In this document: piece by piece, positions 52,638-60,977 of the stretch
Numbering within the stretch: the stretch's first letter is position 1
Layout: every line of letters begins with the position of its first letter
Assembly (NCBI RefSeq): GCF_023822045.1
Contig: NZ_CP084712.1
Coordinates: 2,356,001-2,420,000, forward strand
DNA length: 64,000 bases
Reading direction: 5' to 3'
From: Sphingopyxis sp. USTB-05
GTDB taxonomy: Bacteria > Pseudomonadota > Alphaproteobacteria > Sphingomonadales > Sphingomonadaceae
Program-made: the position numbers and the translations under genes
Notes under the pieces: generated by a model
What the model saw: the letters and a program-made list of their open reading frames with translations, nothing else
Databases searched by the model: none
What the model was told of the DNA's origin: nothing

Positions 52638-53093
52638 TCACTTGCGATATTGCCATTGATACTCGGGAATATTGCCCTTGCGAAGGAAAGCGGCGGTCCA
52701 GAAATTGATCGTCAATCCCGGCTTGCCGCCGTAGGCTGCCGACTGCACGAAAGCGTGGCCAGGACAAGCTATGGTGTCCGACCGCGAGGTGTCGATCAAT
52801 TCCAGGCATTGTCCGACGAACCGTGCCGACTTGGGTCCAGTCGATTCCACGCCCGTGATGCGAGCGATGACGGTTCCAGCAGGTGCCGCGATCTTCTTGA
52901 GGTAGGGATCAGCGGTGTCGTTCTCCACGATAGTCACAACGCCATTTGCCACTGACAGCTTGATCTTGTGGTCAACGCCGTACCATTCGCCATCGATCGC
53001 CTTGACCGGATTTGCCGGCAAGTCAGGCACCGTCTGAGCCTGCGCCGGTACTGCCATCAGCGCCAACGCCACCATCATATTCGCAGTTCGCAT
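52638..53093 (-). CDS. Secreted hypothetical protein (151 aa)
   Basis: MRTANMMVALALMAVPAQAQ is a signal peptide with a cleavage site after AQA. The mature domain is beta-rich: AIDGEWYGVDHKIKLSVANG, VVTIVENDTADPYLKK, SARFVGQCLELID. Two cysteines could form a disulfide. No family recognised. ATG follows an AACGGGGGAAAAC leader. Confidence 0.78.
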   Translation of the reverse strand: MRTANMMVALALMAVPAQAQTVPDLPANPVKAIDGEWYGVDHKIKLSVANGVVTIVENDTADPYLKKIAAPAGTVIARITGVESTGPKSARFVGQCLELIDTSRSDTIACPGHAFVQSAAYGGKPGLTINFWTAAFLRKGNIPEYQWQYRK

Positions 53094-53331
53094 CTGTTTT
53101 CCCCCGTTACAGGATTGAGGCTGCAGCATTCCGCCCAGCCTGGCAATAGCGGCGATCATTGAAAGGGTCGCAGCGCTTCCTTCGACACACAATTTGGCCC
53201 GTCGCCTCCCATGAGCGGCGAACGGTTGGCCGCATCCAATGCTCCTCCGCAACCTTTTGTTAACCTCGAAACCGCATTTTTGCCGCGGGGGGCACTCATA
53301 CGGCAGCAGCCGAGCGAATGGAGAGTTCGCA

Positions 53332-53613
53332 GTGCTCGAATTTACGACGAGGCCGACATCGGTCGCCGGGCCGGTGGGGCCGCTGACAATCGACGATCTG
53401 CCTTCATCGACGGCAGGCTATTGGGTCGCGCGCCGCAAGGCGGAGTTGCTTGCCGCGATCGATGGCGGACTGATCGGGCTGGCCGACGCCTGCGCAAGAT
53501 ACCGCCTCAGCGGCGAAGAGCTGGAATCGTGGCGCCGCACTATCGACCGCGCGGGCATAGCCGGTCTGCGCGTGACGAAGGCACCTCGCCCGCGGCATCA
53601 GACTGTCGGATAG
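53332..53613 (+). CDS. SciP-like DUF1153 protein
   Basis: Protein of 93 residues from GTG. Residues 25-85 match DUF1153, the helix-turn-helix of the cell-cycle regulator SciP: LPSSTAGYWVARRKAELLAA, GGLIGLADACARYRLSGEEL, SWRRTIDRAGIAGLRVTKAP. In canonical SciP the first motif reads LPPPDTKRWVIRRKAEVV, so several positions differ (Tyr for Arg before WV, and IGL for LSL). SciP represses CtrA-dependent promoters; this may be a divergent second copy. GGAG precedes GTG. Confidence 0.8.
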   Translation: MLEFTTRPTSVAGPVGPLTIDDLPSSTAGYWVARRKAELLAAIDGGLIGLADACARYRLSGEELESWRRTIDRAGIAGLRVTKAPRPRHQTVG

Positions 53614-53656
53614 ATTCTTCGCCACCGCCCGCACCCCCACTGCGTGCGGTGTCCAA

Positions 53657-53699
53657 GGGGACGGCGCGAGCAGACTGGTCCCTCTCGCGCCGTCCTTTC
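53657..53699. terminator. Bidirectional terminator between DUF1153 and glycine-zipper genes
   Basis: GGACGGCGCGAG (53659-53670) pairs perfectly with CTCGCGCCGTCC (53684-53695), 12 bp with a 13-base loop, then TTTC on the plus strand. It ends between the convergent genes. Confidence 0.75.
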
Positions 53700-53702
53700 A
53701 CA

Positions 53703-54077
53703 TCAGCGGCATTTCAGTTCGCCGCGATCGATAGCCCGCCCGAGCAGCCCGCCGCCGGCCGCGCCGATGATCGTGCCGACCGTGCGATCACGCCCGCCAT
53801 CGAGTTCGCGCCCGACGAGCGCACCGACGGCGGCGCCAATGATCAATCCGGTCGTGCCATTCTCGCGGCGGCAGTGGTAGCGGCCATCCTTGCTCCGCCA
53901 AATGCGATCATTGTGCGAAATGCGGCGAGGCTCGTAATAGCGCCCATATCCGTCATAGAGGCCACGATCCTTGGCGCGCTTGCCGTGCGCCGGCGCCCAG
54001 GGCGGCGGATCCGCCAGCGCCGGGCCGGCGGGAACGGCGAGCGCAGCGAGGACCGCAGCGGCGATATATTTTTTCAT
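53703..54077 (-). CDS. Glycine-zipper (17 kDa antigen-like) envelope protein
   Basis: Protein of 124 residues with a signal peptide (ending near PALA about residue 22), a Tyr/Arg-rich middle with GRYYEPRRISHND, and a C-terminal double glycine zipper: GLIIGAAVGALVGRELDGG, then VGTIIGAAGGGLLGRAIDRG. Such proteins are outer-membrane-associated lipoprotein-like or peptidoglycan-linked envelope proteins. The last residues contain one Cys. The family is common in sphingomonads. Confidence 0.85.
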   Translation of the reverse strand: MKKYIAAAVLAALAVPAGPALADPPPWAPAHGKRAKDRGLYDGYGRYYEPRRISHNDRIWRSKDGRYHCRRENGTTGLIIGAAVGALVGRELDGGRDRTVGTIIGAAGGGLLGRAIDRGELKCR

Positions 54078-54223
54078 GACCCGTCTCCTTCAATCAGGCA
54101 CCGGACGTAGCGGCGCGCAGCCGAACACCGGCTGAACAAACCGCATGAGCGGCCGATTGCCTACCGAACGATTCCTATCTGAAGCAACCGGTGGTCGACG
54201 TCCAATGCGCGCCAGGGCAGCTC

Positions 54224-54359
54224 TTTTGGCGCAGCGGTACAATAATTACCCGGCCCTCGACATTATCTGCGCCGTGCGACCCAGGAGACCTCGTCCTTTC
54301 AGGAAACCGAGATCTTCATCTGACGCCCGCACGGTTTCGGCCGCGCGGGCGTCTTTTTT
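54224..54359 (+). ncRNA. Structured RNA copy A with intrinsic terminator, upstream of the AhpD-like gene
   Basis: Shares with copy B the phrases GCGGTACAAT, GCGACCCARGAGA, CCTTTCAGGAAAC and a closing terminator. Helices seen: GGCGCAG (54228-54234) with CTGCGCC (54267-54273); GGTA (54236-54239) with TACC (54247-54250); GGAGA (54284-54288) with TCTTC (54313-54317) plus CTCG with CGAG and TCCT with AGGA, enclosing loop TTC; and the terminator ACGCCCGC (54323-54330) with GCGGGCGT (54345-54352) and TTTTTT. No open frame fits. It is either an sRNA or a leader element of the gene 284 bases downstream. Confidence 0.65.
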
Positions 54360-54472
54360 GGCGCTTGCCGGTTGGCGATTGGAATGGCCGATTGGGTCGG
54401 GCGGCTTTCAACTCCAATTCCAGATATGCGGACATTCCGTCGCAGTACGACAATGCCGTGGCCCCTCGTTTC

Positions 54473-54563
54473 TTGGCGCGGCCTGATCGGTACACTGCGC
54501 TAGATCAATCTCGGACCTTTCTTCCGATCCCATTCGACAGCATTCGGTCCACCGGCATTTTTT
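54473..54563 (+). other. Possible diverged third member of the RNA family
   Basis: In order: TTGGCGC, a hairpin TGATC/GATCA with GGTACA in its loop, a hairpin TCGGA/TCCGA with the loop CCTTTCT, and a run of six T after an imperfect hairpin. The order parallels copies A and B though the sequence is diverged. It may be chance; a covariance search would decide. Confidence 0.35.
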
Positions 54564-54643
54564 GCGCGGGATGTCACAGCGGAAGAATCCCGCTCGTCAG
54601 GCATGGTGACGCCGATTTTGGCTCAGGAAGAAAGGAAGATCAG

Positions 54644-55090
54644 ATGAACCGGTTGAATTGGTCCGAAGTGGCTCCCGCTGGAGCGAAGGCGCTCTACGGT
54701 GTGCACCATTATGTCACCACCAGCACGGGCCTGCCTGAAGAACTGATTCACCTCGTCTTCCTCCGCGTCTCGCAGATCAACGGATGCGCTCACTGCATCG
54801 ATCTGCATACCCGGGACCTTCTCAAGACCATGCCGATCGACAAGATCGCGCTGCTTCCGGTGTGGCATGAAGTCCCGCATCTGTTCCCAGACCAATATCG
54901 CGCGGCTTTGGCCTGGGCGGAGGAAGTCACGCGTGTCAGCGAGACCCACGCTTCCGACGAGGCCTATTCAGCAGCAGCCGAGGCATTCGAGCCGAAAGAC
55001 CTCGTGGACCTGACGATCGCGATCGCGGCGATGAACGCCTTCAACAGGCTTGGCGCACCATTCCGTCTTCCGGTTGCGGTCAAGCCCTGA
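54644..55090 (+). CDS. AhpD-like carboxymuconolactone decarboxylase family protein
   Basis: Protein of 148 residues. The redox motif CAHC in VSQINGCAHCIDLHTRDL (about residues 42-60) with following His is that of alkylhydroperoxidase AhpD-like proteins, which reduce peroxides using a Cys pair. TLPEELIHLVFLRVSQING surrounds it. ATG 54644 follows GGAAGAAAGGAAG; this SD region is complementary to the loop of copy B. The gene lies between the two RNA copies on the same strand, with no other gene near, so their regulation is likely linked. Confidence 0.88.
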   Translation: MNRLNWSEVAPAGAKALYGVHHYVTTSTGLPEELIHLVFLRVSQINGCAHCIDLHTRDLLKTMPIDKIALLPVWHEVPHLFPDQYRAALAWAEEVTRVSETHASDEAYSAAAEAFEPKDLVDLTIAIAAMNAFNRLGAPFRLPVAVKP

Positions 55091-55108
55091 GGCGCGAGAG
55101 CTGCTCCC

Positions 55109-55246
55109 TTTTTGGCGTCGCGGTACAATATCAGGTCTACCAGCGAAGCTAGGCGCGCCATGCGACCCAAGAGAGCTCTTCCTTTCAGGAAACTCAGCTC
55201 TTTATCTTACGCCCGTCCGATTTCGATCGGGCGGGTGTTCTTTTTC
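55109..55246 (+). ncRNA. Structured RNA copy B with intrinsic terminator, downstream of the AhpD-like gene
   Basis: Same layout as copy A with compensating changes. Helices: GGCG (55114-55117) with CGCC (55156-55159); GGTA (55122-55125) with TACC (55138-55141); AGAGAGC (55170-55176) with GCTCTTT (55197-55203); TTCCT (55179-55183) with AGGAA (55187-55191); terminator stem ACGCCCGTCCGA (55209-55220) with TCGGGCGGGTGT (55227-55238) and TTCTTTTT. TCTTCCTTTC (55177-55186) is complementary to GAAAGGAAGA (54630-54639) in the AhpD-like gene's ribosome-binding region. Confidence 0.68.
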
Positions 55247-55286
55247 GGCAAATCGTTCGTTGTGGCCGACCGGAGACAGTCTGCTG

Positions 55287-55514
55287 ATGGCATCAGAATG
55301 CAAGGAGCTGCCATTAGGTCCGTTGCGGCAGATTGCAGCTCCGGCTTCGTTGGCGAGAATGGTCAGCCACGGTCCCGCGGTCTGGACAATTTACAGGTGC
55401 GACACTGCAAGTGCGCTTGGGTGCGAGGTCGCAACGTCAGCCGTTGAGGCATTGACCGAGACCGGGGGCTTGGTTTCTGAAGTGCAACAGGCCGTTTTCC
55501 CACCGGGCGATTGA
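55287..55514 (+). CDS. Doubtful small ORF (75 aa)
   Basis: ATG 55287 follows GGAGA at nine bases. The protein starts MASECKELPLGPLRQIAAPA and ends in a helix EVATSAVEALTETGG, with no recognised domain. Codon use is less GC-rich at third positions than in neighbours. It may be a spurious frame just downstream of copy B. Confidence 0.3.
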   Translation: MASECKELPLGPLRQIAAPASLARMVSHGPAVWTIYRCDTASALGCEVATSAVEALTETGGLVSEVQQAVFPPGD

Positions 55515-55519
55515 AACGA

Positions 55520-57217
55520 TCATTCCTCGGCAGCACCGAAGTCAGACGGGCGTCGCCGAGCAGAATTTTCATCCCTGTGCGCCAGCGCCTGTGCGATGCG
55601 ATCGAGCAGGTCGGCCCGGCGATAGGGTTTGCCAAGCACGTCACGCTCGCTGCGAAGTGGTCCTTCGACGACTAAGTCCTCGTTATAGCCCGTGGTCATC
55701 AACACGGGCACTTGAGGTGCGAGCCGCCGGACTGCTTCCGCGAGCGCAATGCCATCCAGGTTTCCGGGCATCACCAGGTCGGTGAAGACTAGATCCACCA
55801 TGTCGGTGGCAAGCAGGCGCTCAAGCGCCACGAGACCCGCGTCACCATTCTCGGCGACCGTTACGCGATAACCAGCGTCCTCGAGATTTTCGCGCGCCAG
55901 CGCGCGGACTTCGGCATCGTCTTCGACCAGGAGAATATGGGCCTCGCCGCGTTCGACAGACTTTTTTGGACCCACAACCGGCACATCGGGTTCGTCAGAT
56001 GTGGAGACCGGGAAAAGAATGCGTACGGTGGTGCCCTTGCCGACCTCGCTCTCGATTTCGAGCCGCCCCCGCGATTGCAGGACGAAGCCGCTCGCCATCG
56101 CGAGGCCCAGCCCTGTCCCCTTCCCGGTAGCCTTGGTCGTGAAAAACGGCTCCACCGCCCGCGCGATCACATGCTGCGCCATGCCTTCGCCCTCGTCGAC
56201 TAGCTCGACCGAGATATAGTCACCCGGAGAAAGTCCCCGGGCCGGTGCATCGCCGTTCAGATGGACCTTCGCCGTTGCAATCGTCAGGACGCCACCTCCC
56301 GGCATCGCGTCGCGCGCGTTTAGCGCAATATTGAGGATCGCCATTTCGAGCTGCTCGGGATCGACGACCGCCTTTGGAAGGCCGCGCCGGAGCGACAGGT
56401 GCAGTTCGATGCGGCCGCCGAGCGAAGCCTCAAGCATGTCGGCGAAGCCATTGATGCAATCGTTCACATCGACAGCCCTGGGCGTCAGCCTCGTCTTGCG
56501 CGCAAACGCGAGGAGCTGGCCCGTGAGTTTGGCGCCGCGCTCCGCTGCGCCCCGCGCGCGTGCCAGATAGCCTCGCTGCTTTGCATCCTCGATACGGCTC
56601 CCGAGCAATTCGAGGTTGCCGTTCACGACCTGAAGCAGATTGTTGAAATCATGCGCGAGCCCGGCGGTGAGCTGACCGATTGCCTCCATCTTTTGGGCCT
56701 GCTGCGACGCCTGTTCGCTCTCTCGCCGCCGCGTCACATCGAGCTGGCTTGCGAAGAAATGCAGAAGCTTGCCGCCAGTGTCATAAACCGGTCCGATAAA
56801 GACCGCATTCCAGAACGGCGTCCCATCGCGCTTGTAGTTCAATATCTCGAGGGCGATCGATTGGCGGTTCGCGACTGCAGACCGGAGGTCCGCGACAAGC
56901 TCGCGATCGGTTTGCGGCCCTTGCAGGAAACGGCAGTTCCGCCCGAGAACCTCGGTCTCTTCATAGCCGGTCAGATCGAGGAAGGCCTTGTTCGCGAAGA
57001 CGATCGGATTATCGGCAATGTTCGGATCGGTCAGGATCATCGGCATCCTGGTCATCTCGATCGCGGCGAAGAAGATATTGCTTCGCTCGTCGAGGCCTGA
57101 ATGGGTCAGCGTGGTTTCGCGTCGATGATCGCCAAGAGTGGCCCCAGCCGAAGGTTCGGTCCCGCTCGCTCCGGCGTCGAGCTCCTCATGATCTGTCACG
57201 CGGTCAACAGCCTCCAT
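55520..57217 (-). CDS. LOV-domain hybrid histidine kinase (blue-light sensor)
   Basis: Protein of 565 residues. The LOV domain (about 45-160) has the photoactive Cys C95 in GRNCRFLQG plus NKAFLDLTGY and NYKRDGTPFWN. Next is a HisKA domain with H189 in GLAHDFNNLL, HATPase_c (NIALNARDAMPGGG, GKGTGLGLAMASG) and a C-terminal receiver with the VFTDLVMPG acceptor. It is a soluble flavin photoreceptor that should form a Cys adduct on blue light. It is divergent from the GAF/PAS hybrid kinase. Confidence 0.94.
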   Translation of the reverse strand: MEAVDRVTDHEELDAGASGTEPSAGATLGDHRRETTLTHSGLDERSNIFFAAIEMTRMPMILTDPNIADNPIVFANKAFLDLTGYEETEVLGRNCRFLQGPQTDRELVADLRSAVANRQSIALEILNYKRDGTPFWNAVFIGPVYDTGGKLLHFFASQLDVTRRRESEQASQQAQKMEAIGQLTAGLAHDFNNLLQVVNGNLELLGSRIEDAKQRGYLARARGAAERGAKLTGQLLAFARKTRLTPRAVDVNDCINGFADMLEASLGGRIELHLSLRRGLPKAVVDPEQLEMAILNIALNARDAMPGGGVLTIATAKVHLNGDAPARGLSPGDYISVELVDEGEGMAQHVIARAVEPFFTTKATGKGTGLGLAMASGFVLQSRGRLEIESEVGKGTTVRILFPVSTSDEPDVPVVGPKKSVERGEAHILLVEDDAEVRALARENLEDAGYRVTVAENGDAGLVALERLLATDMVDLVFTDLVMPGNLDGIALAEAVRRLAPQVPVLMTTGYNEDLVVEGPLRSERDVLGKPYRRADLLDRIAQALAHRDENSARRRPSDFGAAEE

Positions 57218-57390
57218 CTCGCCCGCTTACCGGGCGGCTAACATCGTGATACCCATACGCCCCCGTGCCGATTTTGTTGCACCGTAGCGTGGCTCTTGCC
57301 GGAACGAAATCGTCCCTATGACGTTCATCCGCGGGGAAATTGTCAAGGGTCGGCCAAGGTGGCGGATCGTCCCATGCGAACGGGAGACGC

Positions 57391-59898
57391 ATGCCACGGT
57401 CCGATCAGCTAAGCCGCGAGGAATTGCTCGAGCGTCAGGCATTTCAACTCGCCCTGCTTACAGAGCTGCGCGATCTCGCGGACCCCGTGGCGATCCTCGC
57501 GGCAGCGGCCACGCGGCTCGGCACTCATCTCGGCGCGACACGGTGCGGATTCGCTTCGAACGCCGGCGAGGCCGGCATGAGAATCGCGTCTGAATGGACG
57601 AAAGACGGCGCGTCGCGCAGCGGCGAGGTTTCACGATTGCAGGGAGCGACGAACGGCGAGCTCGCCCAAGGTGACACCGTAGTCACGACGGGACACAAAT
57701 CAGATGACCATTCGCGGCACGATATTGCGGCACAGATTCTCTGTCCCATGACACGCGAAGGCGTGCTGGAATCGGTGCTTTACGTCGAAAAGGACGCGCC
57801 GCACGCATGGACGACGGGCGAAATCGCGCTCGTCGAGGATGTCGCGCTTCGCATTCGCGAGGCGGTCGATCGTGCGCGCAGCGACGCGGCGCTCAAGGCC
57901 AGTCGCGAAGAACTCGAGCTCGCGACACGCGCCGCCGAGCTTGGTCGTTATGATTATCGCCCGCGCGAGATGAGTCTATCCTGGGATGACCGGTGCCGTG
58001 CACTCTTCGGGATGTCATCGGGAGTTCCGGTCAGCTACGAAAGCGCATTTCTCGCCGGCCTTCACCCTGATGATCGCGAGCGCGCAAACCGCGCCGTCGC
58101 CGCGGCTCTCGATCCCGATGGAAGTCACCGGTTCGATGTCGAGTATCGCACGGTCGGCATCGAAGACGGGGTTCTTCGTCACATTCGTGCGCAAGGCCTC
58201 GCATTTTTCGACGGCCGAGAGCCTGTTCGGCTCATCGGCACCGTGCAAGATGTTACGCGCGACCGCGAGGCCAGCGCCAAGCTGCGCGAGGTCGAGGAGC
58301 GCCTTCGTCTCGCGGGACGCGCCACGAACGATGCGATCTGGGACTGGGATTTTCGCACCAATCATGTGACGTGGAATGCCGCTCTCGAAAGCGCTTACGG
58401 TCACAGGCCCGACGACGTTGTGCCGACCGGCGAATGGTGGCTTGCGCAGATCCACGCTGAAGACCGCGCGCGGATCGATGCGAGTATCCATCATGTGATC
58501 GACGGAGGCGCGAGCGATTGGACTGACGAGTATCGCTTTCGCCGTGCGGACGGCAGCTACGCCGACATTCTCGACAGGGGCTATGTCATTCGCGGTGAGG
58601 ATGGCGCGCCGATCCGGATGGTGGGCGCAATGCTCGATGTATCGGCGCGCAAAGCGGTAGAGCGCCAGCTTCAACAGGAGCGCATGCGGCTGGTCGAAGA
58701 GGTCAAAGAGACCGCAGCAGAGCGTGACCGTGCCGAAGAGGCGCTCCGGCAGTCTCAGAAAATGGAAGCTGTCGGCCAGCTCACAGGCGGCATCGCGCAT
58801 GACTTCAATAATCTGCTGACCGGCATTTCGGGGTCGCTCGAAATGATGCAGATCCGCATCGCTCAGGGTCGCGTCGCAGAGATCGACAAATATTCGGTCG
58901 CCGCGCAGGGCGCGGTCCGGCGCGCCGCTGCGCTCACGCACCGCCTACTCGCCTTCTCGCGCCGTCAGACGCTCGATCCCAAGCCGTGCGACGTGAACCG
59001 GCTGATCTTCGACATCGAGGAATTGGTGCGCCGAACGGTGGGCCCCTCGATCACGGTGGAGACGGTAGGAAAGGCGGGATTGTGGACGACGCTGGTGGAC
59101 ACCAATCAGCTCGAGAACGCCATTCTCAACCTGTGCATCAACGCGCGCGACGCGATGCCCGAGGGCGGACGGATCACGATCGAGACGGCCAACAAATGGC
59201 TCGACGGACGCGGCGCAAGGGAGCGCGATCTCGAACCCGGCCAATATGTGTCCCTCTGCGTGACCGACACCGGGACGGGCATGACCGACGAGGTCGCCGC
59301 GCGCGCTTTCGATCCCTTCTTTACGACCAAGCCGCTTGGCGAAGGAACAGGCCTCGGCCTGTCGATGATTTACGGATTTGCGCGTCAATCGGGGGGACAG
59401 GTTCGTATCTACAGCGAGGTCGGGATGGGAACGACCATGTGCATCTATCTTCCGCGCTACATGAGCGCTGAGGAGCCCGACACGGTCGATCCCGATCCGC
59501 CCGCGCCAACGTCGATCGATGGCGCCGGGCCGGCACGCGGCAATGTGCTGGTCGTCGACGACGAGCCGACGATCCGCATGCTCGTCGCCGAAGTGGCCGA
59601 GGAATTGGGCTATCAGGTTCTCGAGGCGTTCGACGGGCCGAGCGCGATGCGGGTCCTGCAGGCAAAGGAGGCCATCGATCTTCTGATCACCGACGTCGGT
59701 CTACCTGGCGGCATGAACGGACGGCAGATAGCCGATGCCGCTCTCAGCCTTTGCCCTAGCCTGAAAATTCTTTTCATCACGGGCTATGCGGAGAATGCTG
59801 TCATCGGAAGCGGGAGGCTCGCGCCTAACATGGCGCTCATTACCAAGCCTTTTGCGATGGACGCGCTCGCGCACCGGATTCGCGAAATCATGGCTTGA
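57391..59898 (+). CDS. GAF and PAS hybrid histidine kinase
   Basis: Protein of 835 residues. Residues 1-165 are a GAF-like domain, followed by two PAS domains (about 175-290 and 305-420), a coiled linker, HisKA with H470 in GGIAHDFNNLLTG, HATPase_c with NLCINARDAMPEGG and GEGTGLGLSMIYG, and a C-terminal receiver (about 715-835; TDVGLPGG). No membrane segment; a cytosolic multi-sensor kinase. ATG 57391 follows GGGAG. An in-frame start 51 bases upstream would add 17 residues. Its signal is unknown. Confidence 0.92.
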   Translation: MPRSDQLSREELLERQAFQLALLTELRDLADPVAILAAAATRLGTHLGATRCGFASNAGEAGMRIASEWTKDGASRSGEVSRLQGATNGELAQGDTVVTTGHKSDDHSRHDIAAQILCPMTREGVLESVLYVEKDAPHAWTTGEIALVEDVALRIREAVDRARSDAALKASREELELATRAAELGRYDYRPREMSLSWDDRCRALFGMSSGVPVSYESAFLAGLHPDDRERANRAVAAALDPDGSHRFDVEYRTVGIEDGVLRHIRAQGLAFFDGREPVRLIGTVQDVTRDREASAKLREVEERLRLAGRATNDAIWDWDFRTNHVTWNAALESAYGHRPDDVVPTGEWWLAQIHAEDRARIDASIHHVIDGGASDWTDEYRFRRADGSYADILDRGYVIRGEDGAPIRMVGAMLDVSARKAVERQLQQERMRLVEEVKETAAERDRAEEALRQSQKMEAVGQLTGGIAHDFNNLLTGISGSLEMMQIRIAQGRVAEIDKYSVAAQGAVRRAAALTHRLLAFSRRQTLDPKPCDVNRLIFDIEELVRRTVGPSITVETVGKAGLWTTLVDTNQLENAILNLCINARDAMPEGGRITIETANKWLDGRGARERDLEPGQYVSLCVTDTGTGMTDEVAARAFDPFFTTKPLGEGTGLGLSMIYGFARQSGGQVRIYSEVGMGTTMCIYLPRYMSAEEPDTVDPDPPAPTSIDGAGPARGNVLVVDDEPTIRMLVAEVAEELGYQVLEAFDGPSAMRVLQAKEAIDLLITDVGLPGGMNGRQIADAALSLCPSLKILFITGYAENAVIGSGRLAPNMALITKPFAMDALAHRIREIMA

Positions 59899-60151
59899 AT
59901 GCGCTCATACATACGTGTTGCTCGCCCAGCCGCAACGCTGCTTCGATGCCGCTGTGTAAGGGTGCGCTATAAACTGCGCTGCTCGCCGCCTCCGATTTTC
60001 CAGATATAGCGCGACGGCATTTCGCTGTCATCGAACGAACTGCGTTTCTTGCGGCGCCGCTTGGCCGCTTGCCGTCGGTCTGCTTCTGGCACAATATTCG
60101 CTAAAGCGGACAGGCAAAGAGGCGGAGCCTCTTGAAGCGCCTGCTGGCTCG

Positions 60152-60877
60152 TCAATACGGGATAGGCCTTCTATCCCAGCCGTAGAACCCGCCGCTATCC
60201 GTTGACGATAGCTGATCGATGACGCCTAGAATGTGCATCGCGCTATTATTCGCACTAAAGAGCGATGATTCAGCTACTCGCGCCTGAAACGGCTCCGAGA
60301 GCGGCGTGTCGACTGTTCCGGGGTGCAGTGCCGCGACTATCGCTTCCGGATTGCTGCGGCCGAGCTCTATCGCGAAGCATCGCACCAGAGCATTGAGCGC
60401 CGCCTTGGAAGCGCGGTAGCTGTGCCATCCGCCAAGTCTGTTATCCGCAATCGAACCAACGCGAGCAGAAAGAAATATGGCGACGGCCCGGTGTCTTCGG
60501 CCGAGCAGTGGAAGAAAATGCTTTGCGGCGAGCGCGGGCCCGATGCTGTTGACCGCGAATACTTCGGCCATAACCGATGCATCGAGCTGCCGAAGGCTCT
60601 TTTCAGGACGGATCTCAGCCCCGCGATGCAGCAGCCCCGTCGCCACGATCAACAAGTCGAGCGCGCCATCCTGGGCAATTTGGCGACCTGCCTCGGCAAG
60701 CGTGCCGTCGTCCAATATGTCGATCGTCAGCGTTGTCACATCGGGATGACGCGAAGCATCGGGCCGCCTGGTCCCGGCATAGATGCGGTCAAATCGGCCC
60801 GATGCGACAAGTTGCTCGACAAGCGCGGCGCCGATACCGCCGCCACTTCCGATCACCAAGGCGCGCTTGCCGTTCAA
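60152..60877 (-). CDS. Short-chain dehydrogenase (C-factor-like)
   Basis: Protein of about 241 residues: cofactor motif VIGSGGGIGAALVEQL near 8-23, and the catalytic YRASK with Asn. The substrate is unknown; C-factor-type SDRs occur in signalling-related contexts. Start: TTG 60877 with AGGAG seven bases upstream is preferred; GTG at 60898 would add seven residues. About 250 bases to the upstream kinase on the other strand have no gene. Confidence 0.85.
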   Translation of the reverse strand: MNGKRALVIGSGGGIGAALVEQLVASGRFDRIYAGTRRPDASRHPDVTTLTIDILDDGTLAEAGRQIAQDGALDLLIVATGLLHRGAEIRPEKSLRQLDASVMAEVFAVNSIGPALAAKHFLPLLGRRHRAVAIFLSARVGSIADNRLGGWHSYRASKAALNALVRCFAIELGRSNPEAIVAALHPGTVDTPLSEPFQARVAESSLFSANNSAMHILGVIDQLSSTDSGGFYGWDRRPIPY

Positions 60878-60977
60878 ATGCCTGCTCCTCACGGCCACAA
60901 AGCCGGTCCGGCTGCCTGAAGCTTAAACGGCGGCGGCGCGATATCCCATATGCCTCAAAGGGAAGCTGGAGCGGTGC

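Noticed and set aside
60131..60160. CTTGAAGCG near 60134 as a third RpoH-like site
   Set aside because: No CTTCCTA follows at 13 or 14 bases.
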